A DNA stretch of 64,000 nucleotides from Caprella mutica (taxonomy: Eukaryota; Arthropoda; Malacostraca; Amphipoda; Caprellidae), in NCBI GenBank assembly GCA_947561585.1, contig CANNZV010000429.1:281384-345383 (forward strand), given 5' to 3'. The notes under the pieces were generated by a model. The model made no database searches. It was not told the origin of the DNA and worked only from the letters and a program-made list of their open reading frames with translations. Below are positions 23,395 through 34,280 of this stretch, in pieces; positions within the stretch are counted from its first letter, which is position 1; every line of letters begins with the position of its first letter. The translations under genes were made by a program, and so were the position numbers.

Positions 23395-24012
23395 AACTCT
23401 ATTAACCTAGGGGCTTTAACACTATTAACCTAGGGGCTTTAACTCTATTAACCTAGGGGCTTTAACTCTATTAACCTAGGGGCTTTAACTCTATTAACCT
23501 AGGGGCTTTAACACTATTAACCTAGGGGCTTTAACTCTATTAACCTAGGGGCTTTAACTCTATTAACCTAGGGGCTTTAACTCTATTAATCTAGAGGTTT
23601 TAACCCTATTAACCTAGGAGCTTTAACCCGATTAACCTAGGGGCTTCAACCCCATTATATAACCTAGGGGCTTTAACCCTATTAACCTAGGAGCTTTATC
23701 CCGATTAACCTAGGGGCTTCAACCCCATTATATAACCTAGGGGCTTTAACCCTATTAACCTAGGGGCTTTAACCCGATTAACCTAGGGGCTTTGACCCTA
23801 TTATATAACCTAGGGGCTTTAACCCTATTAACCTAGGGGCTTTAACCCGATTAACCTAGGGGCTTTAACCCTATTATATAACCTAGGGGCTTTAACCCTA
23901 TTAACCTAGGGGCTTTAACCCGATTAACCTAGGAGCTTTAACCCTATTATATAACCTAGGAGCTTTAACCCTATTAACCTAGGGCTTTAACACTATTAAT
24001 CTAGAGGCTTTT
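23395..24012 (+). repeat. 23-bp minisatellite with a 73-bp higher-order unit
   Basis: The monomer is CTATTAACCTAGGGGCTTTA plus two or three bases. From about 23,640 three monomer types alternate (CCCTATTATATAACC, CCCTATTAACC, CCCGATTAACC), giving a 73-bp composite repeated about four times. Confidence 0.9.
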
Positions 24013-24180
24013 GCAGGCGAATTTGCACCTAGGCTAGATAGGTTCGTTAATTAATACATATGATAATACTATTTCTTTCAGTAAAACTTAATCAATCAAA
24101 TTTAATTTATCTTACGAATTTTTGTGAGCATTTTTGAATTATTAACTAAATTGATAAAAAAATCAACTGTTCAATTTAAA

Positions 24181-24236
24181 TTAAATTTAACAGTTTACAA
24201 TTTAAATTAAATTTAACAGTTTTTGCGTATAGTCTA
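24181..24236. repeat. Short direct repeat just upstream of paralogue C
   Basis: AATTTAAATTAAATTTAACA occurs twice in tandem, ending about 25 bp before the ATG at 24,260. No TATA box or start site could be assigned. Confidence 0.5.
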
Positions 24237-24259
24237 TTTCACAAGAAAGCATTATTAAG

Positions 24260-27200
24260 ATGTTGCTGAAACTGATCATTGTACTTATTTTCTGGAGTTA
24301 CATCGAAGCGGAACTACGACCAGTTTGGCGAAGTGTTTTCTTCACGATCAACTTAACCAGACTCAGTCAACCGATTGTTTGGGAACCGGTACTGATGTTT
24401 ACTTCGAACAGTTCATGTAAGTTTTTTTTTGTGAATATATATACAATAACTGGGTTACAGGCTATCAAATTAATGTACCTAATTTACTAAATTTACATCA
24501 TTCTATCGCTCGTTTGCAACAATGTCATGAACATATAACAAATTTATTTAGAGTTAACCATATAGACATATAAATCTTAAAATACATGTACAAAGTTTTC
24601 GTAAACGTGCGATATATGTATGGAAAAATTCATATTAAATATTTGTATTAAACCTACAATAGATTTTACCTGTTATTTCAACGACCATTTCTCAGAAAAA
24701 AAGATTTGTTTAATTCGAGGTACAGTCAAAGAAAAGTGTACCTATCTGTAATGATTTTCTCTCAGTTTACTAATTTCAAATTTTCATAAAGAAACTTTTC
24801 TATTTGTAGGGTTGTAGATATTTTAAAATTGGTCTGAGTACACGATGACAAATTTGTAAGATTTGAAAATATCCCAGTCCAGCATGATTTGTGAGGTTGA
24901 GTTATTATAAATAAGTTCTGAAAGTATATTTCGTACTGATTTCAGAAATGTTATCCAATTAGCTCAATCAGGTCAGGATTTTGTGCTAAATCATTTTTAG
25001 AAAGTTGTGGTTCTAGGCGAATTCTACCACGGAAAGTTCAAACAGGAAAGTTCCACTGCTAGAAAGTTCCACCACGGAATATTCCACCGCCGGAAAAAAT
25101 CCACCGCGGAAGATTTCACCGCATAATACTGGATTTAATTTACAGAAGGTATAACATTAAATGAAAACTGGTTTAAAAGAAATATGTGTTTTGGTTGGAA
25201 TAACCATTAGTTAAAAAGTTAAGAAATTATGAGAATAGGTTATGTTAAGTCAAGGCCTAAGAGATCAGCTAAGGCGAATATACGAAATTATAGATAAATC
25301 AACCCATCTTTCAAATATGAATCAATTAATTTTATTATAAAATAAACAATAAAGTTCCGCTGCACCAGTGATCAACAATTTAGATCTCGTTTTATTATCC
25401 TTTAAACATACTGTATAGTGTATATATCTATATAAATGATCTGCCAAATTGTACTAATTTTTTCGATTTTTTACTTTTTGCTGATGACTCGACATTAACT
25501 TGCAAGATACCTAAATTGAATTTGAATGGCATGAGTAATCTGATTAATGTGGAGCTTGCATTGGTGAATAATTGGTTGAATGCTAACAAGATCATGATTA
25601 ATTGTTCAAAAACTAAATACATTCTATATTCTTATAGAGGTGAATTTTCTTTCAATTCGCCGATAATGATAGGAAATGCAATAATAGACCAGACCAATAA
25701 TGTTAAATTTCTGGGAGTGTCTCTTGATCGAAATCTAAGTTATAGGAATCATGTTCAGGATATTGCTGGTAAAATATCTCGTAATTTGGGAGTTATATAT
25801 AGGATACGTGATTTTGTGCCGGTCTGTACCTTGAAATCTCTATATTATTGCTTAGTTCATCCTTATATAATGTATGCTCTAGTCGTATGGTTCCATGCCC
25901 CCATTTATCTAACTAATCAGATCAAAGTTCTACAGAAAAAGGCATTACGTTTGATTTATGGTTTAAACTATAATGAACATACTGAACAATATTTCATACA
26001 GATGAAATTGTTGACTATTGAGGAACTTTTCAAGTTGGTTGTTTCTGATCATGTATACCGAACAATACATATTGAAAATTATGACTGTATTCTCCATGCC
26101 AAATTGATTACTTCTGGTGAACAACACAATTACCGTTTACGCAATAGCCACAAATTTTTAATCCCGAGGTGCAGGAGAGAAAAGTCTAAACATTGTATGC
26201 ATTACACGGGTGTCTCAATTTATAACAATCTCCCTGATTCCCTGAAGGATCTCTCCCCTAAATCCTTCAAACCAAAGTTGAAGAAATTTTTGGTGGATAG
26301 TTCCATTAACTAAAATATTAAGAAATTTAGAATTGAATAAAGATATACCTTATTTTTTCAGTGTTTTCAATGTTTTTTTTCACTAGGATGTTAAGGTTGA
26401 ATGTATGTACTTTTTTTTTCTTTTTCACTATTTTTTTCATATAGCTGCTAGAATTAAGTGTATGTATTTTTGTTATTTTAGGTAGGGAACCTTTATTTTA
26501 GATAGGATACCTTTGAAGCTCTAAGCTTACTAGGTCTTAAGTCCTTTTCCTTAATAAAAGCTATATGTATTGTGAAAGAGTTGCCCCGACTCTTTTTACT
26601 TCATGTAAGGGACTTTTGTTTTAATAAATAAATAAATTTAATAAATAAATGTTGAAACTGAAATTTTGTCGCATAAATTTATTTTATTTATATTATCTAT
26701 CTCCCAGGATTTTAAATGTACCAATATATATTTCTATTTAAATCAGCGACGATAACAGGTTGAGATAAAAAAATAATTTTACGCGTACTGAAAAAAGATG
26801 TTTAATTATTATTGATATATTTTAATAAAAAATATTGTCACGATTAATCATATCATTAAATATTTAATGACTATTTAATGGATTAAAAAAAAAATTATAT
26901 TTAAAAGGAAAATTTGTTCATTCATAATCATAAATTACCCAGACTAAGAAATACATTTTGAAATAAACTGTTTATTTATTCTGTTAGTTTTTTTTCAAAA
27001 TGGTGGAATCTTCCATGGTGGAATTTTCCACATCTGTCATTTAACGCCGGTGGAATCTTCATGGTCGAAATTTCCTGGTGGAACCTCCCGCATTGTAATT
27101 TAGCGGTCACGAAAGTTGTAAATACACGAGTTAATATAGTGTCAACACACCTATTTCTTTTTTAATTCTTTTTTTTTAATGAGTTTCGCAGATACATATC

Positions 27201-30200
27201 TAACTATTTGTTTACGCAATTATTTTTCTACCAGGTGCGTGTAAAAGTGCATGCATAGCCCACTCTCAGTGCCACTCTTTTCTCTACAACAAACTAAACC
27301 AGACTTGTAACATCTTGGAAGAATTTTGGCAGATAAATAGAGTGGTCCCGGAAGGAAATTTCATCTACGGCCAGCGACAGAATAAAGGTGCGGTAATTGG
27401 TGAAACTCCTGAGTTATGAAGTATTGGTTACTTCATAGCTCAAAGACACTGATAGTTTTCTATGATTAAAATCTTGAAGAAAACTATGGTCTTTGAGGAA
27501 TAACTAAGACGAACTTCATGATGCATTTCGTTTTCTATAATTCAAGCATAGAAATTCTTCATAACTCAGGTCCTTCATTACTCGAGTGCTTCATAACGAA
27601 AAACTTCATAACTCATGAGTTTTACTGTACTTATTGTTAATATAGAGTCATGGTTTAATAGTTATAAACAGCAGAGATACGTACTTAATTCACCAGTCCA
27701 TTGATTTTAAGCTGAAAGAACAAGTGAGGATAGTTGATGCCGAAAGGATTACGACACGCCAACGAATAGAGTGTCAGATAAATGTTGATTTACCTAAATT
27801 GATTACATTTCAGCTCAAAATCGTTAGTATAATGTCAATGCTATTCTTTCAGTGTCTGTCAATAATATTTAGTTGGTTTACACAGTAGTCGATTGCGATT
27901 TAAAAAAGATGTTCAGATTTCGATAAAAAGTTGCTCTGAAGGATCTTTTCAGCTTACTGTGTAGTGGCTAAGAAGGATCTTTTCAGCTTACTGTGTAGTG
28001 GCTAAGAAGTATCTTTTCAGTGTACCGTGTAGTGGCTAAGAAGGATCTTTTCAGCTTACTGTGTAGTGGCTAAGAAGTATCTTTTCAGTGTACCGTGTAG
28101 TGGCTAAGAAGTATCTTTTCAGTGTCCCGTGTAGTGGCTAAGAAGGATCTTTTCAGTGTCCCGTGTAGTGGCTAAGAAGGATCTTTTCAGTGTACCGTGT
28201 AGTGGCTAAGAAGGATCTTTTCAGCTTACTGTGTAGTGGCTAAGAAGTATCTTTTCAGTGTACCGTGTAGTGGCTAAGAAGTATCTTTTCAGTGTCCCGT
28301 GTAGTGGCTAAGAAGGATCTTTTCAGTGTACCGTGTAGTGGCTAAGATGGATCTATTCAGTGTCCCGTGTAGTGGCTAAGAAGGATCTTTTCAGTGTACC
28401 GTGTAGTGGCTAAGAAGGATCTTTTCAGTGTCCCGTGTAGTGGCTAAGAAGGATCTTTTCAGTGTACCGTGTAGTGGCTAAGATGGATCTATTCAGTGTC
28501 CCGTGTAGTGGCTAAGAAGGATCTTTTCAGTGTACCGTGTAGTGGCTAAGAAGTATCTTTTCAGTGTCCCGTGTAGTGGCTAAGAAGGATCTTTTCAGTG
28601 TACCGTGTAGTGGCTAAGATGGATCTATTCAGTGTCCCGTGTAGTGGCTAAGAAGGATCTTTTCAGTGTACCGTGTAGTGGCTAAGAAGGATCTATTCAG
28701 CGTACCGTGTAGTGGCTAAGAAGGATCTTTTCAGTGCACCGTGTAGTGGCTAAGAAGGATCTATTCAGTGTACCGTGTAGTGGCTAAGATGGATCTTTTC
28801 AGCGTACCGTGTAGTGGCTAAGAAGGATCTATTCAGTGTACCGTGTAGTGGCTAAGAAGGATCTTTTCAGCTTACCGTGTAGTGGCTAAGAAGGATCTAT
28901 TCAGTGTCCCGTGTAGTGGCTAAGAAGGATCTTTTCAGCTTACCGTGTAGTGGCTAAGAAGGATCTATTCAGTGCACCGTGTAGTGGCTAAGAAGGATCT
29001 ATTCAGTGTACCGTGTAGTGGCTAAGAAGGATCTATTCAGTGTACCGTGTAGTGGCTAAGAAGGATCTTTTCAGTGTACCGTGTAGTGGCTAGGAAGGAT
29101 CTTTTCAGTGTACCGTGTAGTGGCTAAGAAGGATCTATTCAGTGCACCGTGTAGTGGCTAAGAAGGATCTATTCAGTGTACCGTGTAGTGGCTAAGAAGG
29201 ATCTTTTCAGTGTACCGTGTAGTGGCTAGGAAGGATCTTTTCAGTGTACCGTGTAGTGGCTAAGAAGGATCTATTCAGTGCACCGTGTAGTGGCTAAGAA
29301 GGATCTTTTCAGTGTACCGTGTAGTGGCTAAGAAGGATCTTTTCAGTGTACCGTGTAGTGGCTAAGATGGATCTATTCAGTGTCCCGTGTAGTGGCTAAG
29401 AAGGATCTATTCAGTGTACCGTGTAGTGGCTAAGAAGGATCTTTTCAGTGTACCGTGTAGTGGCTAAGAAGGATCTATTCAGTGTACCGTGTAGTGGCTA
29501 AGATGGATCTATTCAGTGTCCCGTGTAGTGGCTAAGAAGGATCTATTCAGTGTACCGTGTAGTGGCTAAGAAGGATCTTTTCAGTGTACCGTGTAGTGGC
29601 TAAGAAGGATCTATTCAGTGTACCGTGTAGTGGCTAAGAAGGATCTTTTCAGTGTACCGTGTAGTGGCTAAGAAGGATCTTTTCAGTGTACCGTGTAGTG
29701 GCTAAGAAGGATCTTTTCAGTGTACCGTGTAGTGGCTAAGAAGGAACTTTTCAGTGTACCGTGTAGTGGCTAAGAAGGAACTTTTCAGTGTACCGTGTAG
29801 TGGCTAAGAAGGATCTTTTCAGTGTACCGTGTAGTGGCTAAGAAGGATCTTTTCAGTGTACCGTGTAGTGGCTAAGAAGGATCTTTTCAGTGTACCGTGT
29901 AGTGGCTAAGAAGGAACTTTTCAGTGTACCGTGTAGTGGCTAAGAAGGATCTTTTCAGTGTACCGTGTAGTGGCTAAGAAGGATCTTTTCAGTGTACCGT
30001 GTAGTGGCTAAGAAGGAACTTTTCAGTGTACCGTGTAGTGGCTAAGAAGGATCTATTCAGTGTACCGTGTAGTGGCTAAGAAGGAACTTTTCAGTGTACC
30101 GTGTAGTGGCTAAGAAGGATCTTTTCAGTGTACCGTGTAATGGCTAAGAAGGATCTATTCAGTGTACCGTGTAGTGGCTAAGATGGATCTTTTCAGCGTA

Positions 30201-32824
30201 CCGTGTAGTGGCTAAGAAGGATCTATTCAGTGCACCGTGTAGTGGCTAAGAAGGATCTATTCAGTGTACCGTGTAGTGGCTAAGAAGGATCTATTCAGTG
30301 TACCGTGTAGTGGCTAAGAAGGATCTTTTCAGTGTACCGTGTAGTGGCTAGGAAGGATCTTTTCAGTGTACCGTGTAGTGGCTAAGAAGGATCTATTCAG
30401 TGCACCGTGTAGTGGCTAAGAAGGATCTATTCAGTGTACCGTGTAGTGGCTAAGAAGGATCTTTTCAGTGTACCGTGTAGTGGCTAGGAAGGATCTTTTC
30501 AGTGTACCGTGTAGTGGCTAAGAAGGATCTATTCAGTGCACCGTGTAGTGGCTAAGAAGGATCTTTTCAGTGTACCGTGTAGTGGCTAAGAAGGATCTTT
30601 TCAGTGTACCGTGTAGTGGCTAAGATGGATCTATTCAGTGTCCCGTGTAGTGGCTAAGAAGGATCTATTCAGTGTACCGTGTAGTGGCTAAGAAGGATCT
30701 TTTCAGTGTACCGTGTAGTGGCTAAGAAGGATCTATTCAGTGTACCGTGTAGTGGCTAAGATGGATCTATTCAGTGTCCCGTGTAGTGGCTAAGAAGGAT
30801 CTATTCAGTGTACCGTGTAGTGGCTAAGAAGGATCTTTTCAGTGTACCGTGTAGTGGCTAAGAAGGATCTATTCAGTGTACCGTGTAGTGGCTAAGAAGG
30901 ATCTTTTCAGTGTACCGTGTAGTGGCTAAGAAGGATCTTTTCAGTGTACCGTGTAGTGGCTAAGAAGGATCTTTTCAGTGTACCGTGTAGTGGCTAAGAA
31001 GGAACTTTTCAGTGTACCGTGTAGTGGCTAAGAAGGATCTTTTCAGTGTACCGTGTAGTGGCTAAGAAGGATCTTTTCAGTGTACCGTGTAGTGGCTAAG
31101 AAGGATCTTTTCAGTGTACCGTGTAGTGGCTAAGAAGGATCTTTTCAGTGTACCGTGTAGTGGCTAAGAAGGAACTTTTCAGTGTACCGTGTAGTGGCTA
31201 AGAAGGATCTTTTCAGTGTACCGTGTAGTGGCTAAGAAGGATCTTTTCAGTGTACCGTGTAGTGGCTAAGAAGGAACTTTTCAGTGTACCGTGTAGTGGC
31301 TAAGAAGGATCTATTCAGTGTACCGTGTAGTGGCTAAGAAGGAACTTTTCAGTGTACCGTGTAGTGGCTAAGAAGGATCTTTTCAGTGTACCGTGTAGTG
31401 GCTAAGAAGGATCTTTTCAGTGTACCGTGTAGTGGCTAAGAAGGATCTTTTCAGTGTACCGTGTAGTGGCTAAGAAGGAACTTTTCAGTGTACCGTGTAG
31501 TGGCTAAGAAGGATCTTTTCAGTGTACCGTGTAGTGGCTAAGAAGGATCTTTTCAGTGTACCGTGTAGTGGCTAAGAAGGATCTTTTCAGTGTACCGTGT
31601 AATGGCTAAGAAGGATCTTTTCAGTGTACCGTGTAGTGGCTAAGAAGGATCTTTTCAGTGTACCGTGTAGTGGCTAAGAAGGATCTTTTCAGCTTACCGT
31701 ATGATTCAAACTGAATGACATGGTACACTTCCAATAAAAAATTTAACACTTTTTTGTAACGAGCTATCGGCTACTTTGTCATATTGCTTATATTGAATTC
31801 ACATTATTGAAATAAATCATTAACTTGTTTCGACTGTTCATACATACAGTGGTGAAGTCTAAAGTCCTCTACTTGGGTTCGGACGGTCTCTATTACTACT
31901 TCACGGAGGAAAAGATGACGTTTGAGAAAGGATTACAATTCTGCAATGAAACAGGTTTCACCTTCCCGATTGTAACCAAAGAAGAGCATATTGAGATGAT
32001 GAATGAAATAGGAACTGAAATTGGTAATTTGTAAATAATGATCATAAAAATCTCCAGGTAATAATAAGGTTATAGCGGTAAATAAACTGATTAATGAAAT
32101 AGGTTTGGTCATTTTTTTCAAAAATCTAGATCAGTGGCTCTTAACCTGGGTTCGATCGAGCCACAGTGGTTTTGGTGGTTTATCTTCTGTGTGATTTTGA
32201 AAATTCATATTATTTTATTTTTCCAATTAAGAAGGGTTCGATGAATGCATTATGGAACAATTGTAGAGGTCAGTACCTACAACAATGTTAAGATCCACTG
32301 TTTTAGAAAATAGTGACCTAGTCGTAGTTGATTTTAGAGGAGTTCTACCAGTACAACTCCTCTATAATGAAGTAAGCTCTATATAGTGACCTAGTTGTAG
32401 GTCATTATAGATGAATTCTACCAGTACAACTTCTCTATAGTGAAGAAAGCTCTATATAATGACCTAGTTGTAGGTCATTATAGAAGAGTTCTACTGTAAT
32501 TCAAAATAGAACATTTTGAAGTCAACTCATATGACTTTATTATAACATTTTGGTCTTTTCAACACATCAGGAGATTTCTACCTGGGCTTGAGAAAAGACA
32601 GCCAAAAAACTTTACTCTGGAACAACGGCATGGAATTCGACAGCAGGGCTATGACGAGCCTCAACAAAAGCGTTATTCCTCCACGACTTGAGAGTGTAGA
32701 CTCCCACTTTCACTACAACTCGAATGGACGATTCTACGACTTATCATCTCTTGCAATGCAAAATGTCTTCAGTGTCGCTTGTCAAGGAAATATCGATGGC
32801 ATTCCATGGATTGAGAGAAATTAG
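24260..32824 (+). CDS. Secreted PAN/apple-like plus C-type lectin-like protein, paralogue C
   Basis: Four exons: 24260-24416, 27235-27387, 31850-32023, 32571-32824 (stop TAG); 738 nt, 245 aa, GT-AG introns all in phase 1. Residues 1-17 (MLLKLIIVLIFWSYIEA) look like a signal peptide. Exon 2 (residues 53-103) has the cysteine spacing of a PAN/apple-like module (CKSACIAHSQCHSFLYN, then CNIL). Exons 3-4 resemble a C-type lectin fold: SDGLYYYF, then MTFEKGLQFC, FPIVTKEEH and FYLGLRKDS. The calcium-binding EPN/QPD and WND signatures are not seen and only the outer cysteine pair is obvious, so calcium-dependent sugar binding is doubtful. Exons 2 and 3 are exactly as long (153 and 174 nt) as in the two minus-strand paralogues. 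Intron 1 (2.8 kb) contains a LINE relic and intron 2 (4.5 kb) a large minisatellite. It is likely an extracellular recognition or matrix protein; function unknown. Confidence 0.85.
25400..26650 (+). mobile_element. 5'-truncated non-LTR retrotransposon (LINE) in intron 1 of paralogue C
   Basis: A LINE copy with only the 3' part of the reverse transcriptase, a 3' UTR, and a TAAA-rich tail near 26,620-26,650. 5' truncation plus a simple-repeat tail is what target-primed reverse transcription leaves. It lies in the sense direction within the 2.8-kb intron 1 of the lectin-like gene. Confidence 0.75.
25415..26313 (+). pseudogene. LINE reverse transcriptase, C-terminal fragment
   Basis: The open frame reads YINDLPN, then the catalytic FADD box (LLFADDSTL), then VKFLGVSLDRNLSYRNH, the conserved block after the RT palm, and ends in a typical LINE C-terminus (YTGVSIYNNLPDSLKDLSP, FKPKLKKFL). 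An in-frame ATG at 25,516 would start a 265-residue piece, but this lies after FADD and is not a true start. The endonuclease and most RT motifs are missing, so the copy is dead. The clade (jockey, CR1 or other) cannot be settled by eye. Confidence 0.8.
27394..27627. mobile_element. MITE abutting the donor site of exon 2, paralogue C
   Basis: The left arm GAAACTCCTGAGTTATGAAG and the right arm CTTCATAACTCATGAGTTTT are inverted, with TA at both ends. The left end is only about 5 bp from the GT donor at 27,388. Confidence 0.6.
27937..31702 (+). repeat. 34-bp minisatellite filling intron 2 of paralogue C
   Basis: About 110 units of GTGTAGTGGCTAAGAAGGAT then CTTTTCAGTGTACC, with variants (CTATTCAG, GGAAC, TAAGATGG, TAGGAAGG). 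Variant markers repeat at an offset of exactly 1,258 bp (37 units): TAGGAAGG at 29,091/30,349 and 29,227/30,485, and AAGGAAC at 29,741/30,999. Confidence 0.95.
32349..32496. mobile_element. Mariner-type MITE in intron 3 of paralogue C
   Basis: CAGTACAACTCCTCTATAAT at the left and ATTATAGAAGAGTTCTACTG at the right, then TA. An internal second CAGTACAACTTCTCTATAG shows a partial tandem duplication. Confidence 0.6.
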
Positions 32825-33045
32825 ATGAGTCCAAACACGTATCTCTGCAATCCGCTTTTTAGATTCAATCTCTTAAATGGAATAACTTATTTTATAGTCT
32901 AGAGCAGTTAGAGAGGAAAGTAGCTCTATGAACAAAGTCACCTGTCTTAGTTACTGAATAATACAAACAAAATTATCTTAGAGAATCACAGAGTACATAC
33001 TGAACATAGGTATCAATGATTCTCGAGTCAATCTTGACCCAATAT

Positions 33046-33760
33046 TGCCTACGTTGTCTCATTATTGGCAATGTTGTACTTATGTTGCCAATGTTGTCGC
33101 AATATGGCCAATGTTGTCTCAAAATTGCCATTGTTGTCCCAATATTGCCAATGTTGTTCCAATATTGCCAATGTTGTCCCAATATTGCCAATATTGTCCC
33201 AATATTGCCAATGTTGTCCCAATATTGCCAATGTTGTCCCAATATTGCCAATGTTGTCCCAATATTGCCAATGTTGTCCCAATATTGCCAATGTTGTCCC
33301 AATATTGCCAATGTTGTCCCAATATTGCCAATGTTGTCCCAATATTGCCAATGTTGTCCCAATATTGCCAATGTTGTCCCAATATTGCCAATATTGTCCC
33401 AATATTGCCAATGTTGTCTCAATATTGCCAATCTTGTCCCAATATTGGCAATATTGTACTTATGTTGCCAATGTTGTATCAATATTGCCAATGTTGTCTC
33501 AAAATTGGCAATGTTGTACTTATGTTGCCAATGTTGTCTCAATATTGCCAATGTTGTCTCAATATTGCCAATGTTGTCTCAATATTGCCAATGTTGTCTC
33601 AATATTGCCAATGTTGTCCGAATATTGCCAATGTTGTCTCAAAATTGGCAATGTTGTACTTATGTTGCCAATGTTCTCTCAATATTGCCAATGTTGTCTC
33701 AATATTGCCAATATTGTCCCAATATTGCTAATTTTTTCCCAACATTGCCAATGTTGTACC
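33046..33760 (+). repeat. 20-bp minisatellite
   Basis: About 36 units of AATATTGCCAATGTTGTCCC, with interspersed TACTTATGTTGCC variants. It is open in several frames on both strands because the unit has no stop in those phases; it is not a gene. Confidence 0.92.
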
Positions 33761-33847
33761 AATGTTGTCCCGATGTTGGCACAAGAAACATTGCTACCTA
33801 GTAACCACGTATTTTATATGAATAATGCATTTACTAAAACACAGGGT

Positions 33848-33998
33848 GTTCCTCACACTACTCTGACACTCTCAGTACTCGGTAAGTGGGGGTAACATGG
33901 GTCATGCACCAATGTGACCTTTAGACAGGTCTTATTGACCTATAATGACCTAAGTTAACTCCCACTTAACGAATGCTGTGGGTGTCCGAGTACCTTTG
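33848..33998. mobile_element. Short MITE
   Basis: CAGTACTCGGTAAGTGGGGG at the left and CTCCCACTTAACGAATGCTG ... GAGTACC at the right. Same family as 17,755-17,878. Confidence 0.55.
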
Positions 33999-34280
33999 GT
34001 ATATTAGGAATAAATTTGCAACCAATTGGTTGCGTGAATTCTGATGTAGATAAGAATTTAATTCAATTAACCAAATTTAATTGATCAATTTTGACCAAAT
34101 TAAAATATAATTATTATCTTATATAATATATAATTATTATATTATTCTTTCATGTGAGATAATATTGTAACTAGTATATATATTAATAGAATAAATATAT
34201 CGTAAAATGATATGGGTAATGTGGACTCTCTAATAATTTTCTCATATTTCTTTCTATTAATATTAGATATTAATTTTATG

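Larger units (their letters stand above)
25010..27115. mobile_element. TCCACC-rich inverted flanks around the LINE in intron 1
   Basis: At 25,020-25,115 TTCCACC motifs point one way (AGTTCCACCACGGAATATTC); at 27,000-27,100 their complements point back (GGTGGAATCTTCCATGGTGG). They may be ends of a DNA element into which the LINE inserted; no target duplication was confirmed. Confidence 0.35.

Noticed and set aside
27937..31702. CRISPR-like regular repeats
   Set aside because: Pure head-to-tail 34-bp tandem units with no unique spacers, in an animal intron.
32973..33895. Frames up to 276 codons on both strands (NIANVVPILPMLSQYCQCC)
   Set aside because: A 20-bp tandem repeat open in several frames simultaneously; the same peptide appears shifted in each frame.
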